Assembly (NCBI RefSeq): GCF_026342435.1
Contig: NZ_JAPEMT010000004.1
Coordinates: 620,001 to 684,000 of the forward strand
From: Streptomyces sp. NBC_00237
GTDB lineage: Bacteria > Actinomycetota > Actinomycetes > Streptomycetales > Streptomycetaceae
DNA: 64,000 nt
Direction of reading: 5' to 3'
The position numbers were made by a program, and so were the translations under genes. Shown in pieces: positions 28,530 through 36,294 of this stretch. The stretch's first letter is position 1; every line of letters starts with the position of its first letter. The notes below the pieces were generated by a model that ran no database searches, was not told the origin of the DNA, and saw only the letters and a list, made by a program, of their open reading frames with translations.

Positions 28530-29396
28530 TCAGCGGAAGGCGGCGGCGTTCTCCGTGCCCCATTGCCAGAACGGCCGGGCCGGGCCACCGGTGACCCGCG
28601 CAACCGTGTCGCGTACCGCCAGCAGCCCGTCGTGGACGTCGCCGCCCGTCACATCGAGCAGCGCGTCCGCGACCGCCTCCCCGAAGACCGCGACCAGCTG
28701 CGCGCGGGCCTGCTGACGCCTGATCCCGGCGAAGGGGACCTTCCGCCCGAGTGCCGCCGCGATGGCTTCGGCCTGCTGTCGGTCGTTCACCGGCTCCGGA
28801 CCGGTCAACGCATACGTGCGCCCGCGGTGGCCGGGCTCGGCCAGCGCCACGCGTGCCACCGAGGCGATGTCCGCGGGGTGGACGACGGTCGGTAGCGCGG
28901 TGTCCTGGTACGGCGCGCGGACTGTTCCGCCCGTACGGATGGCAGCCGCCCACATCAAGGTGTTCGAGGCGAACTGCGTGGGCCACAGGACGGTCCAGTC
29001 CACGCCGCTCTCCTTGAGCGACCGCTCCACCGCCAGGTTCTCGGCGGCGGGACCCAGGTGCGGATGGGTCTCGGCGGTGATCGACGACACCAGTACCACG
29101 TGCTCCACGCCCGTCTGCCGGGCGGCTCCCAGAAGCTCGGCGTCGGGACCCAGCCGCGACACGAGGAACAGCGACCGCACACCCTCCAGCGCGGGCTTCA
29201 ACGACGCGGGATCCGCGAAGTCGCCCTCCACGGCCTCGACCCCCTCGGGAATGGCGGCCTGCGAGGCATAGCGGGTGAGCCCTCGCAGCGGCCCAACGCC
29301 GGATGCGTGCAGTCGCGTCAGCAACGCACTGCCGATGTCTCCGGTGGCTCCGGTCACCAGGAGCGGTGAGAGTGTCTCGCGTCGTCGAATGATCAA
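28530..29396 (-). CDS. NmrA-type NAD(P)-binding reductase/epimerase-like protein
   Basis: About 289 residues of the atypical short-chain dehydrogenase (NmrA/HSCARG-like) type. The N-terminal Rossmann motif is VTGATGDIGSALL; FADPASLKPALEGVRSLFLVS and the SVARVALAEPGHRGRTYALTGPEPV region follow. The catalytic Tyr-Lys pair of classical SDRs is not evident, as usual for NmrA-like sensors and quinone reductases. I take TTG 29396 as start; no good ribosome-binding site is visible, and a start some residues later is possible. No operon partner. Confidence 0.8.
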   Translation of the reverse strand: MIIRRRETLSPLLVTGATGDIGSALLTRLHASGVGPLRGLTRYASQAAIPEGVEAVEGDFADPASLKPALEGVRSLFLVSRLGPDAELLGAARQTGVEHVVLVSSITAETHPHLGPAAENLAVERSLKESGVDWTVLWPTQFASNTLMWAAAIRTGGTVRAPYQDTALPTVVHPADIASVARVALAEPGHRGRTYALTGPEPVNDRQQAEAIAAALGRKVPFAGIRRQQARAQLVAVFGEAVADALLDVTGGDVHDGLLAVRDTVARVTGGPARPFWQWGTENAAAFR

Positions 29397-29689
29397 CCGG
29401 GCACACGCTAGAAGCTCAACCGCACTTCCGGTCAAGGCATCCGGGCTCACGAGGCGTGCTCGACCGAGCATCCCGCCCGGCGACCTCACCGGCCGCTTAT
29501 CGCGGTGCACGGCGGTCGGCGAGTGGCATACGTCCTTCCCGTTCCGCCGTTGCCCGTTCCGGGGCCCGGCGCTGTGTTTCGGGGCGATGGCATATCTCCC
29601 GGGCCGGGTGACCGCTCGTTCTGAGGCGCTCATTCCAGCTGTCCGCGAGGGCGGGCTCCTGACGCATGCCTCGACGGCGGTGTTCCCGG

Positions 29690-30036
29690 TGGCCTGGGCT
29701 GGTCGCACCCTCAAGAGCCGCAGCGGAAAACGCACCATCACCCTCGACGCAGTAACCAAGGACCTGCTGCTCGCCTGGCGATCCACCCAGCAAGAGCTGC
29801 GCAAGGAACGCGAACCACTCGGCATCTGGCAGAACACCGGATACGTGTCCACCTACGAAGACGGACGCCCCTACCACCCCGACAACATCAGCCAGACCTT
29901 GGAAGCCCTCGTCAAGCGGTTCGGCCTGCCGCCCATCCGCCTGCACGGCCTACGGCACTGCGCGGCCTCGCCCCAGTCTCGCCGCTGGCCTGTCAGGCCG
30001 AAGCAGACGCACCCCGTCGTCCCCGTTCCGCGATGA
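29690..30036 (+). pseudogene. Tyrosine recombinase/integrase fragment
   Basis: A C-terminal catalytic-domain remnant of a phage-type integrase: LKSRSGKRTITLDAVTKDLLLAWR, DGRPYHPDNISQTLEALVKRFGLPPIRLHGLRH. It contains the H-x-L-R box (HGLRH) but loses similarity after CAAS, before the nucleophilic tyrosine. The N-terminal core-binding domain is also absent. The 29397-29690 stretch before it holds nothing I can identify. Confidence 0.75.
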
Positions 30037-30250
30037 ACGCCCACCGCTGAGGTGCAACAGGAGGGCTCGCACCTCACTCTCGTTCCCCGGGACGCGGCCC
30101 CGGAGCAAGGCGCTGAGGTCGTGTCACGCGCTGTCCCCCGCTTGTCCCCCGGGGACTCGAAAATCAACCCAAAGCAGGCGTACAGGTGGCGGAGGACTGA
30201 CACTCGGCGCACGGAAATGTGGTCGCCCCACAGCAGTCGGCATGGCGTCG
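30037..30250. other. Non-coding stretch with a 20-bp GTCCCCC-type repeat (copy 1)
   Basis: 30131-30150 (two GTCCCCC blocks, CTGTCCCCCGCTTGTCCCCC) recurs with one mismatch at 31063-31082, flanking the truncated chitinase. Paired GTCCCCC motifs near an integrase gene are reminiscent of integrase arm-binding sites of actinomycete integrative elements. No gene found here. Confidence 0.5.
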
Positions 30251-30318
30251 TGGGCCGTTCCTCAAGGGGGAAGGGGAACGGCCCACGGTGGGGTGCTGCC
30301 GTGTGGGGGCACGGCAGC
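30251..30318 (-). terminator. Two consecutive hairpins downstream of the chitinase remnant
   Basis: TGGGCCGTTCC (30251-30261) pairs with 30275-30285 (11 bp perfect), and GCTGCCGTG (30295-30303) pairs with CACGGCAGC (30310-30318). They follow the minus-strand chitinase stop at 30357 and probably served as its terminator. Confidence 0.7.
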
Positions 30319-30356
30319 GGTGGTGCTTGAGAAGAGGAGCGTCGGTCCGGGGTGGG

Positions 30357-30955
30357 TCAGCGGCCCTGGAGGGACTTGACGTTGTCGCCGAAGGTCCAGT
30401 TCTTGGAGCCGTCCCAGTTGAGGGACCAGGTCATCAGGCCCTTGAGCTGGTTGTTGTAGGTGCGCCAGGCTTGGGAGACGAGGCTGGGGCTCATGTAGCC
30501 GCCGCCCGCGCCCGGTTGGGCGGGGAGGCCCGGGGCCTGCTTGTCGTAGGGGACCTTGATGGTGGTGCCCTGGATGACGAGGCCCTTGTTGAGGCAGTCG
30601 GTTTGTTTCACGAAGCCCTGGACGGTTCCGGCGGAGTAGGAGTCGCCGGAGCAGCCGTACATGCTGCCGTTGTAGTACTGCATGTTGAGCCACCAGAGGC
30701 GACCGTTGTCGGCGTACTTCTTGATGATCGGGAGGTACGCGCCCCAGATCGAGCCGTACGTGACGCTGCCGCCGGTGACGTACGCGGTCTCGGGGGCCAT
30801 CGTGAGGCCGAAGTTGGACGGCATTTGGGCGAGGACGCCGTCGATGATGCGCATCAGGTTGGCCTGGGAGGCAGAGGGTTTGGTGATCTGTCCGCTGCCG
30901 ACCAGGCCCGTCTCGATGTCGATGTCGATGCCGTCGAAGTTGTACAGCGGTGATC
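30357..30955 (-). pseudogene. GH18 chitinase, 5'-truncated
   Basis: About 199 codons of a family 18 chitinase catalytic domain. The active-site strand is present (FDGIDIDIE, the DxxDxDxE motif), followed by TMAPETAYVTGG, WWLNMQYYNG and the C-terminal GLMTWSLNWD block. The signal peptide, carbohydrate-binding modules and the first part of the barrel are missing. Similarity ends near 30955, within a segment bounded by the 20-bp GTCCCCC repeats. Confidence 0.88.
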
Positions 30956-31300
30956 GGTTCCCTTAGAAGCCCTCGACCGGCCGGACTTCACGGCAATTAG
31001 GCACCTTTGGGCGGTTCGGAGAAGCTGACGGTCCTTGGCTTTCCCGATTCTTCCCTAGCCTTCTGTCCCCCGCCTGTCCCCCATTCCGGAAGCGGATCAG
31101 GTCGCCCGCACTGCCCCTGCGCATTCGTGCTGGCAGAACGGCCGCCACCAGAATGGAGACCATCGAAGAGCGTTCGAGACTTCTTGCGACCTACAGTTTC
31201 GGTACCGATGAAGGACGCCGAGATCGTCGATCAACTTGGAGGGCGCGAAGTGATGCAGCGGCTGACCGGTGCCCGTCGGTCGTGAGGAGACCGGGGCTCA
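30956..31300. other. Non-coding stretch with GTCCCCC-type repeat (copy 2)
   Basis: 31063-31082 is the second copy of the 20-bp repeat described at 30131. Short open frames here (for example 31207-31285) have no ribosome-binding site and no recognisable family. Nothing else identified. Confidence 0.4.
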
Positions 31301-31339
31301 AGATGGCCCAGGCCGAAGGGTTTCCGGCCTGGGCCATCT
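31301..31339. terminator. Bidirectional terminator with a 14-bp perfect stem
   Basis: AGATGGCCCAGGCC (31301-31314) pairs perfectly with 31326-31339, loop 11 nt, 36 bp beyond the stop codon of the IS-interrupted secreted-protein gene. It would end that gene's minus-strand transcript. Confidence 0.8.
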
Positions 31340-31752
31340 GCGTGTATTTGAGGGACGGATGACCTTCTTGAGGGCTACTTCACGTCGACGTAGTCCGCCG
31401 CCGAGGAGACCGCCGTGGTCGTGGACGTACCTGCGAAGGAGTAGCGGAAGGAGCCGTCCGCTGTGGCCTTCGTCGTCGCTTTCAGGTTGCCCTTGCTGTC
31501 CGTCGTGACGGTCTTGAGGGTCTTGTAGGTGTTGGTGCCGGCCTTCTTGAACTGGAGCTGCACCGGCTGCTTGGCGAAGCCCCCGTACTTGTAGGTCTGC
31601 CAGTCGGCGCGAGTCAGGGCACCCGTGACGGTGATCGTCTTGTTCTTCTTCACCGGCTCTGGTGAGGCGTTGGCCGTCAGCTTGGAGTAGCGCAGGACCT
31701 TTGCCTTGGCGGCGGAGTCCTTAGTGGGTGTTCTGTGAGCCTTCGCGCGGGT

Positions 31753-32151
31753 TCACTTTGTCGGGCGGGGCATGGTGAACAGGCCGGGTTCGGGCTCGGT
31801 GAGGATGCCGCGGCTCACGAGGCGTTTGAGCTTGGCCCGGGCGCCTTCGACGTGGCGGTTCTCGGTGCCGGTTCCCAGGGCTTCGCAGATGTCCTTGGCC
31901 CGTAGGCCGTGTTCGTCGTCCTCGAACAGGGCGAGGATCTGGCGGTATGCGGACGGCAGCGGCTCCAGGCCGCCGGAATCGCTGTCCTCGGCGATCTCCA
32001 AGACGGTCTCCCGGGTGACTTCCAGCCGCTCCAGCCGGTGCTCCACAGCGGCAAGTTGTTCACCGAGCTGGGCGATCTGCTCGCGCAGGCGGGCTGCTTC
32101 CTCGCGGCCGGCGGCCTGTCGTTCGTCGATCTGGGCCAGGAGTTCACGCAT
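31753..32151 (-). CDS. IS accessory protein: coiled coil plus winged-helix-like domain
   Basis: A 132-residue protein encoded inside the IS, overlapping the end of the transposase gene by 8 bp. Residues about 5-50 form a heptad-rich coiled coil (EEAARLREQIAQLGEQLAAVEHRLERLE). Residues about 65-125 look like a winged helix (YRQILALFEDDEHGLRAKDICEALGTGTENRHVEGARAKLKRLVSRGIL). Most IS5 elements have one gene; a separate DNA-binding helper is less usual, although related actinobacterial elements are known to carry one. It could be a transposition cofactor or repressor; no direct evidence. Confidence 0.7.
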   Translation of the reverse strand: MRELLAQIDERQAAGREEAARLREQIAQLGEQLAAVEHRLERLEVTRETVLEIAEDSDSGGLEPLPSAYRQILALFEDDEHGLRAKDICEALGTGTENRHVEGARAKLKRLVSRGILTEPEPGLFTMPRPTK

Positions 32152-33019
32152 GCGCCGCCTCGCGGGTCGGGGCCCTGGCCCCGAATGGCGGCGGATCGCG
32201 CCAGGTCAGCGCGGAGTGGCCGGTGAGCCGGCGAGTCATCACGTCGGTCATCGACCAGCGGATCCACGAGGCCGCACTGGCCGGGAGGGTCTCGTAGTCA
32301 CGGGCCAGGCGGCGGTGCAGCAGCAGCGTGCCGAAGGTCTGCTCGACGATCCACCGCTTCGGCGCCGGCGCGAAGCCCTTCGTGTGCGGATCGCGCTGCA
32401 CCACCTCGATGTCGATGCCCAGAGCGGCGCCGTGGTCGATGACCGCGTTCTTGAACCCGGCGTCCACCCAGCCCTTGGTCACCGACGGGTTGTCCGCGGC
32501 GACCTGGTCCAACAGCGTGATGCCGATGGCGTTGTCGTGCACGCTCGCCGCAACCACGATCACCGCGATCAGCAGGCCCAGGACATCGGTGGCGATGCCC
32601 CGCTTGCGGCCCCGGCTCTTCTTGCCCGGATCCAGCCCAGTCGTGGCCTTGGGCGCGTTGACCGAGGTGTGCACGGTCTGGGTGTCCATCACGATCGCGG
32701 ACGGGTCCTCACGGCGGCCGCGGCTCTCGCGCACCTGCCAGCGCAGCAGGTCGTGAATCACCTGGTCGGTGCCGTCGTCACGCCACTTGCCGAAGTAGTA
32801 GTACACCGCGGTGTACGGCGGGAAATCGTGCGGCAGGTAGCGCCACTGGCAGCCCACCCGGGCCTGGTACAGGATCGCGTCGACGATCTCCCGCATCTCG
32901 TACCGACCCTCATGACCGCTGACCGAGCGGTGCTGTCCCTTCCAGGACGTGATGACCGGCCGGATCAGCTCCCACGCCTCGTCCGACAGATCACTCGGGT
33001 ACGGCTGCCGTCCGCCCAT
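32144..33019 (-). CDS. IS5-family DDE transposase
   Basis: A 291-residue transposase. The N-terminal block YPSDLSDEAWELIRPVI and the CQWRYLPHDFPPYTAVYYYF segment are characteristic of the IS5/IS1182-like group. Candidate catalytic residues are D in VMDTQTVHTSVN, D in GWVDAGFK and E in IVEQTFGTLLLHRRL. The reading frame is intact from an ATG at 33019, which lies about 80 bp inside the right IS end. Confidence 0.93.
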   Translation of the reverse strand: MGGRQPYPSDLSDEAWELIRPVITSWKGQHRSVSGHEGRYEMREIVDAILYQARVGCQWRYLPHDFPPYTAVYYYFGKWRDDGTDQVIHDLLRWQVRESRGRREDPSAIVMDTQTVHTSVNAPKATTGLDPGKKSRGRKRGIATDVLGLLIAVIVVAASVHDNAIGITLLDQVAADNPSVTKGWVDAGFKNAVIDHGAALGIDIEVVQRDPHTKGFAPAPKRWIVEQTFGTLLLHRRLARDYETLPASAASWIRWSMTDVMTRRLTGHSALTWRDPPPFGARAPTREAAHA

Positions 33020-33542
33020 ACCTACCAGCAGACCGCAGAACCGGCCGACCGCAAGCCCTCAAACCGGACAACACCACCGGCGACTCACACAACGCCCACT
33101 TAGTGTAGTAATCGCCGTCGTTGGCAAGGGCGTGGGCCCTCACGGTCCAGGTCCCGGCCGCGCCGTTGTCCTGGAGTTGGATGCGCGGGTTGATCTTCAG
33201 CGTGTACGTACAAGTGGTCGTGGTGAAGCTCTGTCGAACGCACTTGCCCGCGATGTTGTCGGGCAACACGATGTCGGCGTAGTCGCCGTCCGGGAGGGGT
33301 CTGTGCAACATGGCGGGGAAGGTCTTTCCGACCTCGATGCCAGAGTCGTCCGTGGCGGTCACCGCGATGGTGAACGTCTTGACGTCCGTGGTCCCCAGGA
33401 TGATGTCCTTGCCTCCGTTGACGACCACCTTCGTGATCCTGATGTCGCCCGAGAAGTCATCCGCCTGGGCGGCCCCCGGGATCGTGAGCGCGGACAGGGC
33501 GAGGGCCCCGGCGAAGCCTGCTGCGGTGGTGCGGTGATGCAT

Positions 33543-33917
33543 GAAGTCGTTTCCCGATGGTCGAGGGCCTCAGGAGCATCCCAAGGCGGAGCTGACAATT
33601 CCCACCCGGTTCGCGGATGGCACGGACATGACCATCAGGTCGACCGAATGGTTGCCCACCAGGTCGAGCGTGGGGCTCATGCCATTTCCCGGCCCGGAGT
33701 GATCTGGACTCGGCCTGCTGGTCCGCCTTGCCTGCTCATCGACTGCCGCTGGTTCTCTGAGGAGCCCATCCAGCCGCTGGTGTTCCGCCTGGTGCGTGGC
33801 GCTGGACACATGCTCGATGTGCTCGACGTCCTGTGCCGAGGCCGTCTCGCCTTGTGTTTCTACGAAGGTGCGTTCTTCGCGATGAACCTCATGATCTGCC
33901 ACCCGCGTTCTGAGTGT
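33543..33917. other. Junction region between the IS-hit gene and the phage-like block
   Basis: No confident gene. On the minus strand a 36-codon frame (33570-33680, MSPTLDLVGNHSVD... ending SSALGCS) lies just upstream of the secreted-protein gene with a weak ribosome-binding site. On the plus strand a coding-like frame (LLIDCRWFSEEPIQPLVFRLVRG...) covers about 33720-33910 without a start. Either could be a decayed gene end. This is the left edge of the 18-kb minus-strand block. Confidence 0.3.
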
Positions 33918-34940
33918 TCAGGTCGAGAGGGTCATGCGCTGTGTGGCGACGTCCCAGGTGCATTCGTTGTAGAGGCGGTTGAAGTCATGGTCGGCGCCGG
34001 GGGTGTCGGCGTTGCAGTGCTCGTAGCCGTTGGGGCCCATGCGCCAGTAGAAGCCGTACTCCTCGCACTCTGCCTGGCCGGGGTACGTGCCGGTCCAGAT
34101 GGTGTTGCAGTTGGGGTGGCAGTCGTGGCGCTGCATTCCGGTGAGGGCGCAGCGGGCTATGTCGCACCAGTTGGTGTGGAGGGTGTTGGGCGGGGTGCTG
34201 CACTCGGGGCAGTTGTCGGAGGGGGTGGGTGTGGTGGTGTGGGGGGTGGTGGTGAGGCTGCCGGTCCACAGGGTGGGGAGGGTGCGGTCGAGTTCGTGGG
34301 TGTTGGCGATGGTGTGGAGGGTGAGGGTGCGGTGGAGGAGTTCGCGGAGGAGGGGGGTGGGGAGTTGGGCGGTTGCCCAGTGGAGGGTGATGCCGTGGGT
34401 GGGGTGGTGGGTGATCCAGGTGGTGCGGAGGCGGGTTGAGGTGGTGAGTGGTATGTCGGGGTTGTTGGTGAGGCGGGTGATGTGCGCTCCGTGATCTTTC
34501 AGCCATTTTTGGCCTGCTTCGGCGTAGAAGTGTGTGAGGGTTCGTCGTGCTTTGTTGGGGTTGATGGCGTGGCTGCGGTGGAGGCGGATTTCGCTGCGGC
34601 TGGTGGTGAAGTGGAATCGGGTGACGGGCTGCTCGTCCTTGCTGTCGGGGACGATGCGGAGCTTGTGGGGGTGGCCGAAGAGGTGGAAGGTTTCGCCGTT
34701 GGTGAGGTGGCGGGTGGGGTCTTCGGGGGTGTTCTCAGTGATGTCGGTGAGGCGGTTGTAGATCCAGGTGCGGCGGCGTTCGACGAGGTCGATGGCCTGG
34801 GTGTCGGTGGTGCCGTGGGGGGCTCGTACGACGACGTCGCCGTGTGTGGTGACGTAGGTGTCGAGGGTGGTGCGGTTGGTGGTGCGGATGGTGACGGGGA
34901 TGCCGCCGACGGTGATGGTGCGTTCTTGAGGCTGGGGCAT
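33918..34940 (-). CDS. YgjP/DUF45-like (SprT/WLM-type) fold protein with Cys/His-rich tail, probable dead peptidase
   Basis: A 340-residue protein. Residues 1-200 follow the DUF45 (YgjP) layout of M48-like metallopeptidases: VRIRTTNRTTL..., VVVRAPHGTTDTQAIDLVERRRTWIYNRL, FHLFGHPHKLRIV, LTHFYAEAGQKWLKDHG. Where the zinc motif HExxH should be (about 205-225) there is LLHRTLTLHTIANTHELDRTLPTLW, so the catalytic site is not intact. A C-terminal region (about 240-340) has paired cysteines and histidines (CPEC, WCDIARC, HDCHPNC, CEEYGFYW), possibly zinc-binding. Thr and His are unusually abundant. It is the last gene of the block. Confidence 0.6.
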   Translation of the reverse strand: MPQPQERTITVGGIPVTIRTTNRTTLDTYVTTHGDVVVRAPHGTTDTQAIDLVERRRTWIYNRLTDITENTPEDPTRHLTNGETFHLFGHPHKLRIVPDSKDEQPVTRFHFTTSRSEIRLHRSHAINPNKARRTLTHFYAEAGQKWLKDHGAHITRLTNNPDIPLTTSTRLRTTWITHHPTHGITLHWATAQLPTPLLRELLHRTLTLHTIANTHELDRTLPTLWTGSLTTTPHTTTPTPSDNCPECSTPPNTLHTNWCDIARCALTGMQRHDCHPNCNTIWTGTYPGQAECEEYGFYWRMGPNGYEHCNADTPGADHDFNRLYNECTWDVATQRMTLST

Positions 34941-35000
34941 GGCGGTTCCTTCTGTGTGTGGGGTGGGAGGGGGCCGTGGTGCCCCTTCCCTCTCTATTTA

Positions 35001-35030
35001 GATTCTACTATCATTTGGGGGTGCAACCCT
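35001..35030 (-). promoter_or_regulatory. Diverged copy of the block promoter
   Basis: It contains the shared ATAGTAGAATCTAAATA-type sequence (-10 TAGAAT at 35002-35007), but the nearest -35-like box TTGCAC (35021-35026) is only 13 bp away. It sits upstream of the DUF45-like gene. Activity is uncertain. Confidence 0.45.
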
Positions 35031-35047
35031 CCCCGGCCTGTCCTGGG

Positions 35048-35551
35048 TCAGTCGTGCAGACCGCGCGCCACGGCGGATTGCACAGCCTCAACCTCGGCTG
35101 CCAGTCCCGCTTTTGCCTCTTCCAGCCTGGCCTTGGCCGCCTTCAGCTTCTTCGTGGTGTGGGCGACCCGCTTGGCCTGCACCGCCCGCAGCGCCGTCAG
35201 CCGCTCCACCTGCTGCTGGTGGTGCTCTATCTGGGCCGCTCGTATCTCCGCGCGCGGCCTCGGCGGCGTTCGCGGCTGCCCCGCCGGCGGCCCGTACTGA
35301 CGCGGTGTGCCGAGCTGCATGACCGCGAAGACGAGGAACTCCGTGCGCGGGATGAACTTCACCGGCTTCAGTCGGGGGCCGGTCAGCAGCGCCACCTTCG
35401 GGAAGTCTTTATGGCGGGCGGCCCAGTTGGAGACTGCTGAGCGGGTGACGCCGACGAGCTTGGCGGCGCTGCTGAGGTGGATCAGCTCGTCCTCGCGTCC
35501 GACGAATTCCGGGCGCAGCCAGGTTCCTGAGCCGTGGTGGTCGGTGGTCAC
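35048..35551 (-). CDS. HTH protein with long C-terminal coiled coil
   Basis: A 167-residue protein. Residues about 22-50 (DELIHLSSAAKLVGVTRSAVSNWAARHKDFPKV) form an excisionase/AlpA-type helix-turn-helix. Residues about 105-165 are a heptad-rich coiled coil (QQQVERLTALRAVQAKRVAHTTKKLKAAKARLEEAKAGL). The GTG start overlaps the previous stop (GTGA). Likely a DNA-binding regulator of the element. No exact family named. Confidence 0.65.
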   Translation of the reverse strand: MTTDHHGSGTWLRPEFVGREDELIHLSSAAKLVGVTRSAVSNWAARHKDFPKVALLTGPRLKPVKFIPRTEFLVFAVMQLGTPRQYGPPAGQPRTPPRPRAEIRAAQIEHHQQQVERLTALRAVQAKRVAHTTKKLKAAKARLEEAKAGLAAEVEAVQSAVARGLHD

Positions 35552-36219
35552 TTGGCACCTGCCTGCGTAGGGCCGTCCACGAGGCTGAGGAGGAAGGCGA
35601 GGTCGGAAGCGGCTTCAGTGATGAGTGCGGCTGCGGCGGCTCCGAGCCTTCGGTCCTTGTCGGCCTGCGCCTGGTCCATGCACTCCTCGGGGTCGTGGTT
35701 GCAGTCGACTTCCGCGACGACAAGACCTTCTGCGGTGACGATGCTGTGGTGCGTCCGTACAGCCTTCGGGCTGCTGCCGTCCACCTCGTTGCCAGCGACG
35801 TCCCAGGTGCAGGTGTCGGTGAACAAGGTGGGCAGGGCTGCTGCGTCCAGCCGCGCGCGGATGCCGTCGATGCGGGCGCGAGTCTCCTCCTGCTCGCCTC
35901 CCCACAGGGGGTGCTGCTCTGGGGTGGCGTACCAGTAGTAGCCGCTGCGGTGGTGCAGGGAGTCGGTGCTGAACTTCTTCCCCAGGAGGGTGCGCCAGGT
36001 GTTGGCGGTGTTCAGGACCAGGGTTCCTTCGGCGCGCATGGTGTCGATGAGACGGGTCGTGGCGGAGACGTCGCTGGTGTTGATGTCGCGGATGTGGCGG
36101 TGGGTCTGCTCGTCGTAGCCAGTGGTCCACAGGGCGCGAAGGGCGAGGTCGAACCGTTGCATGGGGTGGTTGTGTGCGGTGAGGACGTTGAGGATGTCTG
36201 TCCGGGTGGGCTGGTGCAT
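35548..36219 (-). CDS. Hypothetical protein with possible winged-helix N-terminus
   Basis: A 223-residue protein. The first 80 residues (DILNVLTAHNHPMQRFDLALRALWTTGYDEQTHRHIRDI...ATTRLIDTMRAEGTLVL) resemble a winged helix-turn-helix. The rest is not recognised; near the C-terminus it has an acidic EVDCNHDPEEC motif that could bind metal. The ATG has GGAG 8 nt upstream. Translationally coupled to the next gene (overlap GTGA). Role unknown. Confidence 0.6.
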   Translation of the reverse strand: MHQPTRTDILNVLTAHNHPMQRFDLALRALWTTGYDEQTHRHIRDINTSDVSATTRLIDTMRAEGTLVLNTANTWRTLLGKKFSTDSLHHRSGYYWYATPEQHPLWGGEQEETRARIDGIRARLDAAALPTLFTDTCTWDVAGNEVDGSSPKAVRTHHSIVTAEGLVVAEVDCNHDPEECMDQAQADKDRRLGAAAAALITEAASDLAFLLSLVDGPTQAGAK

Positions 36220-36246
36220 GGCGCTGTTCTCCGGTGGTGGTGTGAG

Positions 36247-36277
36247 GGGCGGCCCGGCGCCGTGTGCGGGGCCGCCC
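36247..36277. terminator. Intercistronic GC hairpin
   Basis: GGGCGGCCC (36247-36255) pairs with GGGCCGCCC (36269-36277), located between the ParB-like gene stop and the next start; one of a series in this block. Confidence 0.55.
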
Positions 36278-36294
36278 TGTTGGTGAGGCGACGG

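Larger units (their letters stand above)
31725..33098 (-). mobile_element. IS5-family-like insertion sequence (1,374 bp) with intact ends
   Basis: The left end starts TGGGTGTTCTGTGAG and the right end, read inwards, TGGGCGTTGTGTGAG (13 of 15 match). Both ends are flanked by the 5-bp direct repeat CTTAG (31720-31724 and 33099-33103). It carries a DDE transposase gene and a second, downstream gene on the same strand. Boundaries are confirmed by the perfect rejoining of the host reading frame. Preservation of the duplication suggests a recent insertion. Confidence 0.9.
31375..33542 (-). pseudogene. Secreted-protein gene interrupted by an IS element
   Basis: The N-terminal part (33542-33099, 148 codons) begins with a signal peptide (ALALSALTIPGAAQA) and an Ig-like beta-rich region (DFSGDIRITKVVVNGGKDIIL...). 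The C-terminal part (31719-31375, 114 codons) is a second beta-rich module (KKNKTITVTGALTRADWQTYKYGGFAKQPV...). Removing the IS and one copy of the CTTAG target duplication joins ACT AAG to GAC TCC in frame and gives a 262-residue exported protein. It resembles Streptomyces secreted proteins of unknown function with a C-terminal Ig-like repeat. As it stands, only the N-terminal fragment can be made. Confidence 0.85.

Noticed and set aside
29397..31374. tRNA gene as attachment site beside the integrase fragment
   Set aside because: I looked for cloverleaf-like arms and a CCA-proximal T-loop around the GTCCCCC repeats and saw none.
34996..35043. Full-strength block promoter
   Set aside because: The -10 core is present but the only -35-like box is 13 bp away, so I list it as a diverged copy only.
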